Below are positions 10,110 to 18,527 of a DNA stretch of 47,295 bases, one piece after another. Position 1 is the first letter of the stretch. Every line of letters begins with the position of its first letter. Under the pieces are notes generated by a model. That model had not been told where the DNA came from, ran no database searches, and saw nothing but the letters and a program-made list of their open reading frames with translations. The translations under genes were made by a program, and so were the position numbers. The stretch comes from Candidatus Sulfotelmatobacter sp. (lineage in GTDB: Bacteria > Acidobacteriota > Terriglobia > Terriglobales > Acidobacteriaceae): contig JASHOH010000029.1 of NCBI GenBank assembly GCA_030041215.1, forward strand, positions 1-47,295, written 5' to 3'.

Positions 10110-13100
10110 ATGCGTTTCGGCAAAGGTCCGTTTTCAGGATTGATTGCGTGGTTACTGTTACTGTCGGCAGTGCAGAACTCCTCGTATGCTCAACAAGCCA
10201 CCGCTTTGCTAACGGGTTCGGTCAAGGACGCAAGCGGAGCGATTGTTGTGGGAGCAAAGGTAACGTTGAAGAGTTCCCAGACCAACGCCACCCGCACCAC
10301 AACTACCGACAAGAACGGCAACTATCTGTTCGATTTGGTCAACATTGGAACTTACGACTTGTTAGTGGAACAGCCCGGCTTCCAGGCCTATCTGCGCAAG
10401 GGAATCACCCTTGAGATCAACCAGAATGCGCGTCTGGATGTCGTTCTTCGAGTTGGGAAGACCAGCGAAGTTGTCGAGGTGCAAGGAGACGTCGCTCAGG
10501 TCGATACAATCAGCGCAACCCTGGGAAAAGTCGAGACCACGGAACGTATTCAGGATCTCCCGCTTGCCGCCCGCGACACGATGCAGTTGGGCCTGCTGCA
10601 GGCCGGTGTATTCGCTCCCGACCAGGATGATGGCTCCGGCAATCCCTTTTCCGTCAGTGGCCAGCGTTCCGAATCGGAAACCTTCCTCATCGACGGCGCC
10701 GACAACAATGATTTTCTTGGCAACAACATGGTCGTCGATCCCAATCCAGACGCCGTCTCAGAATTCAAAATCCTCACTAACAACTACGAGGCGGAATACG
10801 GACGAACTTCCGGTGGAATCGTCAACCAGGTAATCAAGTCCGGCACGAATTCTGTTCACGGCGACGTCTTCGACTATTTCCGCAACACGGCGCTGGATGC
10901 CAATGACTATTTTCTGCAGCAAGCCCCTGTTTTTCGATACAACATCTTCGGCGGAACAATCGGTTTTCCGATCGTAAAGGACAGGATGTTTCTGTTTGCT
11001 TCTTATCAAGGCGCGAGACGGCAGGAAGGGCAAAATCCGGGCGTTCTTCAGGTGCTAACTCCAGCGGAACGGACCGGCGACTTCAGCGCTTTGGGAATTC
11101 AGCTTTTAGACCCGACCGGTACATATTCTGGCGGCTTTCCCAATAACCAGGTGCCGGTGGATTCGGTCATGCAGACCTACATCAACGACTTCCTCCCGCT
11201 GCCCAACTACGGAACCAACGGATTCGTCGAAGACCCGGTCGCCAGCTTATCGGAAGATCAGTTCATCTTCCGCTACGACTACAACATCTCGACCAAAGAC
11301 ACGTTTTCGGCCTTTTACATCCTGGATGATCAACCACAGACGTTTCCTTTTGAGGTGCTAAAGGGAGCGTCTACCGGAGGAGACGTTCCCGTTGGCTCAG
11401 GTTTTACGAATAACCAACGTTTTCAGGCCGCGTCTTTAAGCTGGACGCGGACGATTCGTCCAAATTTGCTAAACGAATTGCGATTCTCGACAAATCGCGC
11501 TGCAACCTTCAATGCCGTGCCGCTGGATAAGACGCCGCCTTCAGCCCTCGGATTTTTGACCGTAACCCCGGACGATCCGAACGGCGCCGCGCCGCCGCTT
11601 GTCACCGTAGCTGGCGCGTTCAGCTTGGGCCCCTCGCCGCAAGGGCCTACCAAGGACCATGACGTGACGTTTCAATATCAGGACACCGTCTCGTGGACTC
11701 GCGGCAGGCACACGCTCAAGTTCGGTGCCGACATTCGGTGGGCAGAGAGCAATTTTCATTACGACTTTTACAACAACGGATCGTTCGATTTCGGAACGTA
11801 TTACACCAATACTGGAAGCGCCCTGGCGGATTTCGTTGGCGGATTTACCGACAACTATTATCAATTTTCCAGCGCAACCTATGGCATCCGGAGCCATCAG
11901 TGGTATTTCTTCGGCCAGGATGCCTGGAAGGTCACCAAGAACCTGAGTCTCGACTACGGATTACGCTACGAATACGATTCGCCGCAAACCGATCCGCACA
12001 ACGAGATCATGGGCTGGTATCCCGGGCAGCAATCCACACTCTATCCGGGATCTCCTCCCAATTTCTTGTACGCGGGCGATCCGGGTACGCCGAATCGCGG
12101 GCTGGTTTACCCCAATCGAGACAACTTCGCTCCGCGGTTTGGCTTCTCGTGGGACGTGTTGGGGAATGCTAGGCTCGTAGCGCGCGGTGGCTTCGGAATC
12201 TTCTACGACATTGAGGATGGTGCGCTGAACCTTCAGTTTGGCGGGCAACCTCCGTTCGGCTACGTAGCCAACAACTATCCATGCTTCACGACCGCAGCGA
12301 TCGCTGCGCCTGGTTGCCTTGCTCCAGTCAACGGGTCCTATTCCGCCGACCCCTTTCAGGGCATCTATCCCGATCCGTACCCATTTATCGCGGGTGGTCA
12401 TCTTGGCCAATTTTTCCAGCCCGCCATCCCGTTCGCGTACGTCGTGACGCCGCAGTTCCGCACTCCCTACGCCGAGAACTTCAATTTTGGTTTCCAATAC
12501 CAACTCACCAAGGACACGGTGGTGGAAGCCGTTTATGTCGGCAGCCTCAGCCGAAAGGCGATCAGCAGCACGAATCTCAACTATCCCGAGATCTACGCCG
12601 GGCCCAACAGCTTAATGTCGCAATACCAGGCTGCGGTAGCCGCCGGTGCAGATCCGCTCACTTTTATCACACCGGATTGTGCTCGCCCGCTGGCGAATTG
12701 TAATGCGAACTCCATACCAACGGGTGCGACTCAAATCATCACCAACGTCAGTGCCGGCTCGTCCTCCAGCAACCAGATGCAATTGACTGTCGACCGGAGG
12801 ATGAGTCACGGTTTGGGCTTTCGCGTGGCTTACACGGTTGCAAAGACGATTGATGTAACCTCAGGCTTTCGCGCCCGTTCCTCCACGTTCACCATTCCGT
12901 ATGACCCGGCATTTGACCGCGGTCTCGCCGACTTCGACGCTCCGCAGCGCCTGGTTTTGAGCCCGATATGGCAGATTCCGATTTGGTCGAACGCGAATGC
13001 GTTCCAGAGGAACGTCTTCGGAGGATGGTCGATTTCCACCATTACCTCATTCCAGTCGGGAAACCCGTTTACTCTCTACTCCAGCAACGGAGCGAGCGAG

Positions 13101-13640
13101 TCGGAAGAGGGATTGGATCGTCCGGATATCATCGGGCCTGTGCAGGTCTTCCATAACCCGCGTCAGCTTCGAACATTCAGTCCGAGCGGCGACTATTTGC
13201 ATGGGAGCTGTTTGCCGGGCACGGTGACGGGAAATTTCTGGATTGATCCCACGAATCTGGTCTGTTCGGTGGCCCAGCCGGCAGGTCAGCCTTTTCCTTA
13301 CGGAACCCCCGGGCTGGTCCCACCGGTGGGCGGAGCAAGCGGCGTTCCCCTGTTTAGCTACGGCGATATGGGCAGAAACGTTCTGCGCGGGCCGGGAATT
13401 AACGACTGGGATATCTCGCTGATGAAAAATTTCAAGATTACAGAAAGCAAATCAGTCCAGTTTCAATCGAACTTCTTCAACGCCTTTAACCATACCCAGT
13501 TCTTCGGTCCAACTCTGGGCGGTGGCGCTTTAGGAGGCAGCGCTCTATTCGGCCAGGTGACAACCGACAGTACACCCTCGAATTCTCCGTATTATCGGGG
13601 ACCGAGAATTATTCAGTTCGCGCTGAAAATATTTTTCTGA
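10110..13640 (+). CDS. Oar-like TonB-dependent outer membrane receptor (2)
   Basis: A second Oar-type receptor of 1176 residues with the same architecture: signal peptide (MRFGKGPFSGLIAWLLLLSA, cut near SYAQQ), carboxypeptidase-regulatory domain (about 24-105), plug with LPLAARDTMQLGLLQAGV, GQRSESETFLIDGADNN and AEYGRTSGGIVNQVIKSGTN, then a large barrel ending in IIQFALKIFF with terminal Phe. I start it at ATG 10110, which has GGAG at 10101-10104 and leads straight into the signal peptide; a GTG at 10086 would add eight residues and is less likely. It is clearly homologous to the receptor just upstream but diverged over the whole barrel, so the pair looks like an old tandem duplication that now handles different ligands. 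The 180-base spacer shows no convincing terminator, so co-transcription is possible. Confidence 0.92.
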   Translation: MRFGKGPFSGLIAWLLLLSAVQNSSYAQQATALLTGSVKDASGAIVVGAKVTLKSSQTNATRTTTTDKNGNYLFDLVNIGTYDLLVEQPGFQAYLRKGITLEINQNARLDVVLRVGKTSEVVEVQGDVAQVDTISATLGKVETTERIQDLPLAARDTMQLGLLQAGVFAPDQDDGSGNPFSVSGQRSESETFLIDGADNNDFLGNNMVVDPNPDAVSEFKILTNNYEAEYGRTSGGIVNQVIKSGTNSVHGDVFDYFRNTALDANDYFLQQAPVFRYNIFGGTIGFPIVKDRMFLFASYQGARRQEGQNPGVLQVLTPAERTGDFSALGIQLLDPTGTYSGGFPNNQVPVDSVMQTYINDFLPLPNYGTNGFVEDPVASLSEDQFIFRYDYNISTKDTFSAFYILDDQPQTFPFEVLKGASTGGDVPVGSGFTNNQRFQAASLSWTRTIRPNLLNELRFSTNRAATFNAVPLDKTPPSALGFLTVTPDDPNGAAPPLVTVAGAFSLGPSPQGPTKDHDVTFQYQDTVSWTRGRHTLKFGADIRWAESNFHYDFYNNGSFDFGTYYTNTGSALADFVGGFTDNYYQFSSATYGIRSHQWYFFGQDAWKVTKNLSLDYGLRYEYDSPQTDPHNEIMGWYPGQQSTLYPGSPPNFLYAGDPGTPNRGLVYPNRDNFAPRFGFSWDVLGNARLVARGGFGIFYDIEDGALNLQFGGQPPFGYVANNYPCFTTAAIAAPGCLAPVNGSYSADPFQGIYPDPYPFIAGGHLGQFFQPAIPFAYVVTPQFRTPYAENFNFGFQYQLTKDTVVEAVYVGSLSRKAISSTNLNYPEIYAGPNSLMSQYQAAVAAGADPLTFITPDCARPLANCNANSIPTGATQIITNVSAGSSSSNQMQLTVDRRMSHGLGFRVAYTVAKTIDVTSGFRARSSTFTIPYDPAFDRGLADFDAPQRLVLSPIWQIPIWSNANAFQRNVFGGWSISTITSFQSGNPFTLYSSNGASESEEGLDRPDIIGPVQVFHNPRQLRTFSPSGDYLHGSCLPGTVTGNFWIDPTNLVCSVAQPAGQPFPYGTPGLVPPVGGASGVPLFSYGDMGRNVLRGPGINDWDISLMKNFKITESKSVQFQSNFFNAFNHTQFFGPTLGGGALGGSALFGQVTTDSTPSNSPYYRGPRIIQFALKIFF

Positions 13641-13663
13641 GTCGGAACGCGGACGCGGCAGGA

Positions 13664-13876
13664 CTACGACAACGGCGAATCGCTCATCCGGAACCGTGTG
13701 CGCACGTGCTCTGAAATCAACTCGATCGCCGAACGGTTCATCACAGGGTCGCTCTGGGCCAAATACCTCATGGCCTCGACCAGCACACGCTGGCCATCTA
13801 CATAGCGCGGGTCGGACGTACGTTCTCTTCGCTTGCGGAAGTTCGGGCGTGCAGGGATGGTGAAAACTTTTGCCAT
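13664..13876 (-). CDS. Small basic hypothetical protein
   Basis: A possible 70-residue protein beginning MAKVFTIPARPNFRKRRERT: an Arg/Lys-rich N-terminal third and a helical C-terminal two thirds (VLVEAMRYLAQSDP, SAIELISEHVRTRF). I do not recognise a family. It has no signal peptide, membrane segment or cysteines. Start ATG at 13876 has only a weak upstream GGG. The reading lies between two larger genes, converging on the second receptor with 23 bases between them, and no other frame explains the segment. It has no homology support that I can test here, so it is moderately likely to be real. Confidence 0.5.
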   Translation of the reverse strand: MAKVFTIPARPNFRKRRERTSDPRYVDGQRVLVEAMRYLAQSDPVMNRSAIELISEHVRTRFRMSDSPLS

Positions 13877-13962
13877 GGATTAGTTGGATGGCCCTTTAGC
13901 CAGTATAGCGTCCGCCCCGCCCCACTTCGCAACACATTTTCTCCACTTTTATTTTCAACAAC

Positions 13963-14679
13963 TTAGCCTTGTGGTGAAACAAATTGCGTCTTTTTTGTCG
14001 TTTTCAGTTGAAATACGTCATTGCCGATCTTGGCCGGCATCTTGATCGCCGAGTATTTTGCCAGGCGATAGTCGTTGCCCTGGAAGAGCTGCTGCTGAAC
14101 GGAAATACCGCGGTTCATGTCGACCCACAACCACATCCTGGAGATGTTGTTGCGCATCTTGTCGCTTTTCGGGACAAGTTGCAGCTCGGCGGTTTGGACA
14201 CCATCCACGTTCTGCTCGCCAAGCAGAGTCACATCGAATGATTTTTTTAGATCCTGTCCGCTTCCCCCAAATCCCAGCACAAGATAGCTTTCGATGTCGC
14301 TGCGATTGCTGCCCGCCGAATATTCCATTACCTGATCGATCGTCGGCTGATAAACCTGCAGCTTGCCGTTCTTGTACAGGACAAATTTCTGAGCCGGCTC
14401 CTTGACCTCAGCCATCATCTCAACATTCTGGCCATTGCGGCGGTAGTAAACGGTGCCCTTCTGTATATCGTGGTCATCGACCACTTTTTCATACTGGTCC
14501 CACACGAAGTTGGCCTGCAAAGAACGGAACGTGGACGCAGTTTCATCCAGTTTCCTTAGAACGTCGTCGAGCGTGGGACCTTGCGCACCCTGCGCGTGCG
14601 CCAAAGAATGCAGCAAGATCAGCCAGAGAATACCGATGGACACCACGAACGTTCTCCTCACTGGTTTCGTTTCACCCAC
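13963..14679 (-). CDS. LolA-like outer-membrane lipoprotein carrier protein
   Basis: A 238-residue periplasmic protein of the LolA/LolB fold. Residues 1-29 form a signal peptide (VVSIGILWLILLHSLAHA, cut near AHAQG). The mature part starts with DDVLRKLDETASTFRSLQANFV, the LolA N-terminal helix and first strand. It continues through KGTVYYRRNGQNVEMMAEVK, KFVLYKNGKLQVYQP and LQLVPKSDKM, the successive strands of the half-barrel that holds lipoprotein acyl chains. LolA takes lipoproteins released by LolCDE to the outer membrane; acidobacteria have several LolA-like paralogues, so an exact LolA role is inferred. Its first 22 bases overlap the end of the upstream membrane-protein gene, which points to translational coupling within a serS-membrane protein-lolA unit. 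Confidence 0.8.
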   Translation of the reverse strand: MGETKPVRRTFVVSIGILWLILLHSLAHAQGAQGPTLDDVLRKLDETASTFRSLQANFVWDQYEKVVDDHDIQKGTVYYRRNGQNVEMMAEVKEPAQKFVLYKNGKLQVYQPTIDQVMEYSAGSNRSDIESYLVLGFGGSGQDLKKSFDVTLLGEQNVDGVQTAELQLVPKSDKMRNNISRMWLWVDMNRGISVQQQLFQGNDYRLAKYSAIKMPAKIGNDVFQLKTTKKTQFVSPQG

Positions 14680-15050
14680 ACGCGATATTCCTGCGTCTTG
14701 CCGCCGGCATCAGAAATTTTTTCGTACTTCACGATCGAGGCTGTGCCGGAAATCGGCTCTATGATCGCCAGCAACTGATTACGAATCGCGGTGTCATCCG
14801 CCCCGTTTATCCGCGAAGCATCGATCTCGTACGCCAATTCACCTGACCCATCCGAGCTGACGACAACGCCCGTACGATGCGGCTCTGATGCGGCAGGTTT
14901 ATCGTTAAAATTAATCACCCGCGGCGAGAGAAAGATAAATATAAGAATCAGCGTGACCATGATGTCGTAATGCAGCGTGCCGCGTTCATGCTGCCATAAA
15001 ACGTAGCTTCGAATTGTGCCGAAGACGCCCATCAAGCTTTCAGTTGTCAT
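14658..15050 (-). CDS. Small membrane protein, acidobacterial type
   Basis: About 130 residues. A short cytoplasmic start (MGVFGTIRSYVLWQHERGTL) precedes one membrane span (IMVTLILIFIFLSPRVINF) and a soluble periplasmic domain of about 85 residues (GELAYEIDASRINGADDTA, then IVKYEKISDAGGKTQEYRVW). I do not recognise a named family, but the layout of a single-span anchor with a small alpha/beta domain is clear. Start choice is uncertain: ATG 15050 is used here, ATG 15032 gives MGVFG, and an upstream ATG at 15086 would run into a dispersed repeat (about 15045-15100), so it is unlikely. The 3' end overlaps the lolA-like gene by 22 bases, suggesting that they work together on the envelope. Confidence 0.72.
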   Translation of the reverse strand: MTTESLMGVFGTIRSYVLWQHERGTLHYDIMVTLILIFIFLSPRVINFNDKPAASEPHRTGVVVSSDGSGELAYEIDASRINGADDTAIRNQLLAIIEPISGTASIVKYEKISDAGGKTQEYRVWVKRNQ

Positions 15051-15176
15051 CCTGCGCGAAGTTGCCATCCGCGAAGCGGAGGGCAATGCAGTCGAAGGAT
15101 CGCTATCACCACGCCGTAACCGCCAGCCGAACCATGCCCCAGTCTATTCTGGGCCCTGGGAGACGTGAGCTAAGAG

Positions 15177-16469
15177 CTAAAAGCGCTTTGCCACAATCCT
15201 CTCCGCCCCAACATACTCCCGAAGCGCATCAGGAATCAGCACGCTTCCATCCGCCTGCTGATAATTCTCGACAATAGCGACCCACGTTCTTCCAATCGCC
15301 AGCCCGCTCCCATTCAGTGTGTGCACAAACTCAGGTTTGTTTTTTCCCTCAGGACGATAACGGATATTCGCCCGCCGCGCCTGATACGCCTCAAAATTCG
15401 AACACGACGAAATCTCGCGATACAACTGCTGCCCTGGCAACCAGACTTCAATATCATATGTCTTTGCCGACGCTGCGCCCATATCGCCGGTACACAGAGT
15501 TACCAGTCGATAATGCAGTCCGAGTTTCTGCAATACCGTCTCCGCATTATGCGTGAGCTTCTCGTGTTCATCATACGACTGCTCAGGCCGCGTGAACTTC
15601 ACCAACTCCACCTTCTGAAACTGATGCTGGCGGATGATGCCCCGCACATCTTTTCCGTACGATCCGGCCTCGCTTCGAAAACAGGGAGTGTAAGCCGTCA
15701 ACGAAATGGGCAGCCGTGCGGCATCGAGAACTTCATCGCGATACAAGTTTGTCACCGGAACTTCGGCTGTTGGAATCAGCCACAAATCCTTGTCCCCATG
15801 CGGCACGCGAAATAAATCGGCACCGAACTTGGGCAACTGGCCGGTACCATACATCGATTCCGAATTGACGAGATATGGCGGCAGCACCTCGGTATATCCA
15901 TGTTCGCGCGTGTGCAGATCGAGCATGAAGTTGGCCAGCGCTCGCTCCAGCTTTGCGCCCAGATCCCAGTAAACCGCAAAACGCGCGCCGGTTAGTTTGA
16001 CAGCTCGCTCCAAATCCAGCACGCCAAGCTCAGGCCCCAAGTCCCAATGCGGCTTGGGAGTGAAATCAAACTTCGGAGGCGTACCCCACCGTCGCACTTC
16101 CACATTTTCTTCTGCGCTATGCCCCACCGGCACGCTGGCGTGCGGCATGTTGGGAATGCCGGCCAGAATCTCCCTGAGCTGCCCGTCAAATTCCGCAACA
16201 ACCTTCTCACACTCCTGAATCTGCTCCCGCAGCTCTTTCGTCTCGGCCATCGCCGCAGTCGCATCCTGCCCGGCTTTCTTCAGCTTGGCAATCTCCTCCG
16301 AAGCCTTGTTTCGCTGCGCCTTCATGGTTTCGGCTTCCGTAATCGCCTGCCGCCGGCGCACATCGATGCTTGCGAAGTCCTTGAGCACGACCGCCGGATT
16401 CAGGCCGCGTCGGCGCAGCATCTCCTCCACCTGCGGCAAATGGTCGCGAACAAAATTCAGATCAAGCAT
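15177..16469 (-). CDS. serS: Seryl-tRNA synthetase
   Basis: A 430-residue class II synthetase that charges tRNA-Ser (and tRNA-Sec where present) with serine. The N-terminal domain ([20 protein letters not shown], residues 1 to about 100) is the long antiparallel coiled coil that grips the variable arm of tRNA-Ser. The catalytic core shows motif 2 ([20 protein letters not shown], about 265-285), the FQKVELVKF strand, and motif 3 ([20 protein letters not shown], about 385-404), which binds ATP. Length is standard (420-435). It is followed by the small membrane protein and lolA-like gene on the same strand. Upstream lies a 170-base palindromic repeat element that separates it from hspR. Confidence 0.97.
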   Translation of the reverse strand: MLDLNFVRDHLPQVEEMLRRRGLNPAVVLKDFASIDVRRRQAITEAETMKAQRNKASEEIAKLKKAGQDATAAMAETKELREQIQECEKVVAEFDGQLREILAGIPNMPHASVPVGHSAEENVEVRRWGTPPKFDFTPKPHWDLGPELGVLDLERAVKLTGARFAVYWDLGAKLERALANFMLDLHTREHGYTEVLPPYLVNSESMYGTGQLPKFGADLFRVPHGDKDLWLIPTAEVPVTNLYRDEVLDAARLPISLTAYTPCFRSEAGSYGKDVRGIIRQHQFQKVELVKFTRPEQSYDEHEKLTHNAETVLQKLGLHYRLVTLCTGDMGAASAKTYDIEVWLPGQQLYREISSCSNFEAYQARRANIRYRPEGKNKPEFVHTLNGSGLAIGRTWVAIVENYQQADGSVLIPDALREYVGAERIVAKRF

Positions 16470-16533
16470 GGGGAACTAAATAATGTATCGGAAAGAGGGC
16501 GAATAATGCACGCGATGGTATACCGAAAATGGA

Positions 16534-16702
16534 GGCGTCATCCTGAGCGGAGCTTGAGACGTTTGCGCGGCATCCGAGCCGCGCCGAAATCCCGAGCATG
16601 GCGAGGGACCTCTGGCGGAGCGAGGGATCTCCCTGCCCACAGCTCATTGGGTGTGAGATTCCTCGCCCCGCTGGTGAAAGCGGGGGGCTTCGGAATGACG
16701 CC
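16534..16702. repeat. Dispersed palindromic repeat, family B, copy 1
   Basis: A 169-base intergenic element between serS and hspR with perfect 8-base terminal inverted repeats: GGCGTCAT at 16534-16541 and ATGACGCC at 16695-16702. Inside are 'catcctgagcgga', 'gagggacctctgg' and 'gagattcctcgcc' words, the internal arms of a long imperfect hairpin. A second full copy is at 26058-26238 and a partial one overlaps about 15045-15100. No coding capacity is likely. Confidence 0.75.
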
Positions 16703-16745
16703 ATTTTGGCGTTGAGCCTAAGCGTCTAGGAATTGGAGGCATCCG

Positions 16746-17144
16746 CTATCTCTTCTTCTGCGGTCCCTCTTGCACCATCATCGGCCGCCGCACGGGCACA
16801 ATCGCTCCCTTAGACGCATCGGTAGCAGCCTGGGCGCGGGTGAGCACTTCCTGCTGGATGTACTGCACGAACTCCTGTATCTGCCGCTGCATCTCTTCCA
16901 TGCGCTCGCGCATTTGCAGGATGATCGCCATGCCGCTGATGTTCACGCCCAGATCGCGCGCCAGCGACAAAATAAATTCCAGCCGTTGCAAGTCTTCATC
17001 GGTATAAAGCCGCGTATTGCCTTCAGTGCGCGACGGCTTGAGCAGCCCCTCGCGCTCATAAAGCCGCAACGTCTGCGGATGAATGCCATACATCTCGGCA
17101 ACGGCCGAAATCATGTAGGCGCCTTTGGATTTGCGCTTGGTCAT
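16746..17144 (-). CDS. hspR: MerR-family heat-shock repressor HspR
   Basis: A 132-residue MerR-type regulator that matches HspR. The winged helix-turn-helix reads YMISAVAEMYGIHPQTLRLY and then EREGLLKPSRTEGNTRLYTD (residues about 10-50), almost the family consensus. A coiled-coil dimerisation helix follows (about 62-98, with LQMRERMEEMQRQIQEFVQY). The basic tail lacks the cysteines of metal-sensing MerR proteins. HspR represses dnaK-type chaperone operons by binding HAIR sites (CTTGAGT-N7-ACTCAAG) and uses DnaK as co-repressor in Streptomyces. Here dnaK and dnaJ lie about 3.7-7 kb upstream on the same strand rather than in one operon, and a HAIR-like site covers the dnaK -35 box. The start lies four bases after the stop of the TonB-C-like gene, so the two are probably co-translated. 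Confidence 0.88.
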   Translation of the reverse strand: MTKRKSKGAYMISAVAEMYGIHPQTLRLYEREGLLKPSRTEGNTRLYTDEDLQRLEFILSLARDLGVNISGMAIILQMRERMEEMQRQIQEFVQYIQQEVLTRAQAATDASKGAIVPVRRPMMVQEGPQKKR

Positions 17145-17148
17145 AAAC

Positions 17149-17577
17149 TCATAGCCGTAGTGGTGTCTCGCGGCTCACGATCACTCTAGAAGGCAGTTCG
17201 AGCCTCGCGTCGCACTTGGTAACCGGATCGCGCTTGAAGCGTCCCCAAAATACATAGTCATATTCGACTATGAAAGTTATCGGCGTATGGTCAGCAAACT
17301 TCCAGGTACGCACATTCTTTATCGCGCTTGGGGCTAACAAGGGATCGCCGGAAATTAACTTCACGCCGGAAACGGCGTGCCCGTCCGTCGTCACCTGCAT
17401 TTTCACCGTGCCTTGAAGCGCCAGTGACTCTGCTTTATCCGGATACTTAGGACACATGAACCCGGTTACGGTTGGCAAGACAGGAGCTTTTTCCTGCCCC
17501 AGTACCGGCAACGCGGCCAGGCAAACCACCGACAGGAGAGCGGGACGTAGACGTATTAGACTTTGTAACGCACCCAT
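17149..17577 (-). CDS. Secreted TonB C-terminal-domain-like protein
   Basis: About 142 residues. Start ATG 17577 is preceded by GAGGG; another ATG at 17595 lacks a ribosome site. Signal peptide: LIRLRPALLSVVCLAALPVL, cut near LGQEK. The mature part contains YPDKAESLALQGTVKMQVTT, then GHAVSGVKLISGDPLLAPSA and VRTWKF. This follows the TonB_C pattern (YP..A...G..G.V.....V...G.V.....SG.P.L...A...V..W.F). Unlike true TonB it lacks the proline-rich spacer, so it cannot span the periplasm as TonB does; it probably belongs to the TonB_C-like periplasmic proteins common in Acidobacteria, with unknown partner. Two cysteines (FMCPKYP and TKCDARL) may form a disulfide. It is coupled to hspR, four bases downstream. 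Confidence 0.72.
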   Translation of the reverse strand: MGALQSLIRLRPALLSVVCLAALPVLGQEKAPVLPTVTGFMCPKYPDKAESLALQGTVKMQVTTDGHAVSGVKLISGDPLLAPSAIKNVRTWKFADHTPITFIVEYDYVFWGRFKRDPVTKCDARLELPSRVIVSRETPLRL

Positions 17578-17613
17578 CGGGGCACCCTCACCCATTTATA
17601 ACAAAAACAAATC

Positions 17614-17683
17614 GGCCACGGAGTTCGCGGATCGGCACGGATCAAGAAAACCAATCCGTGGAAATCCGTGCGGATCCGTGGCC
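17614..17683. repeat. Dispersed palindromic repeat, family A, copy 1
   Basis: A 70-base element that begins GGCCACGGAG and ends GGATCCGTGGCC, with internal 'ggcacggatc' and 'aatccgtggaaatccgtg' words. It is one of three copies in the window (also 18390-18458 and 22109-22169), all intergenic, all with GGCCACGG-type left ends and CCGTGGCC right ends. It lies downstream of the membrane-protein gene that ends at 17692, where it could form a transcript-end hairpin. Confidence 0.8.
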
Positions 17684-17691
17684 AAGATTTT

Positions 17692-18333
17692 CTATGCCAG
17701 CGGCTCAGGCTTCTGTTCTGCTGTGGCCCGCGCCCATCCCACCGACCGCCACATCTGAATCGTGACTAGCAGATACCACAGCCCAACCGCAGGTCCCAAA
17801 TCAATCAGCCCGGCGCTCTTGGGCGGTTCGGGAAAGCTATAAAAGTTGAGAGCCAGCAAGGCGATCGCGATCGCAGCGCCGGACAATGCATAAGCCCTCC
17901 CGTAGCGCGGATGCGCCCACATAGCAATTGCAAAACAAAACGTCCCCAGCCCGATGTAGCCATCCCAGGCGACATCGAGTCCGAGCCAAACAGCAGTCAC
18001 GTGCAAGGGTACAGCTTCGCCCTTTGTCGAGTACCACACCGCCATTTGCACCAGCACCATCGCCGAGAACAGCGCGCCAGCCAGGGCATTCAATACAAAT
18101 CCCAGTGCACTGGCAAGCCGCGGCTTCTCCAGATCGAGCAGCCGCCTCAATCCAAAACACGCGACAGCCAGCGCGGGACCAAAGCATGCCGCCAAGGTAG
18201 TGGTCACCAGTTTTGGGGGGTGGGCAAAGACCATCAGCGGGTACGCAAGGCAGGCGAAGAATCCGGCGACAATTCCCAGCCGGATCGCATTCAGGTCAAC
18301 GCTTGCAGTGAATCCACGAAGGGAGCTGTTCAT
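17692..18333 (-). CDS. Integral membrane protein of unknown function
   Basis: A 213-residue protein with about six hydrophobic helices (for example AIRLGIVAGFFACLAYPLMV, LGFVLNALAGALFSAMVLVQ and SGAAIAIALLALNFYSF). No catalytic motif, metal site or cofactor motif is visible, and I do not recognise the family; DUF4386-like four- to six-helix proteins have a similar hydropathy, but that is a loose resemblance. Start ATG 18333 (MNSSLRGFTASVDLNAIRLG) is reasonable, but no strong ribosome site is seen. Family A repeats lie on both sides, which suggests that it is a separate transcription unit. Confidence 0.75.
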   Translation of the reverse strand: MNSSLRGFTASVDLNAIRLGIVAGFFACLAYPLMVFAHPPKLVTTTLAACFGPALAVACFGLRRLLDLEKPRLASALGFVLNALAGALFSAMVLVQMAVWYSTKGEAVPLHVTAVWLGLDVAWDGYIGLGTFCFAIAMWAHPRYGRAYALSGAAIAIALLALNFYSFPEPPKSAGLIDLGPAVGLWYLLVTIQMWRSVGWARATAEQKPEPLA

Positions 18334-18389
18334 GGGGAAGTCGCCGCGATTTTAGATGTGTATCACCCAACCGTCAAAGAAAACAAAAT

Positions 18390-18458
18390 GGCCACGGATC
18401 ATTGCAGATTCCACGATCAACAAAACAATCCGTGAAAAATTCGCGTAAATCCGTGGCC
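18390..18458. repeat. Dispersed palindromic repeat, family A, copy 2
   Basis: A 69-base copy with outer arms GGCCACGGAT (18390-18399) and ATCCGTGGCC (18449-18458), a perfect 10-base inverted repeat, and the internal words 'gattccacgatc' and 'acaatccgtgaaaaattcgcg'. It lies in the 194-base spacer between the permease and the membrane-protein gene, downstream of the permease. Confidence 0.85.
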
Positions 18459-18527
18459 AATGTCGTGATCGTAGCGCCGCCGGCCTCGGCGACTGTTCGA
18501 CGGGCGACTCGCCCGCCGCTGCCCAGC

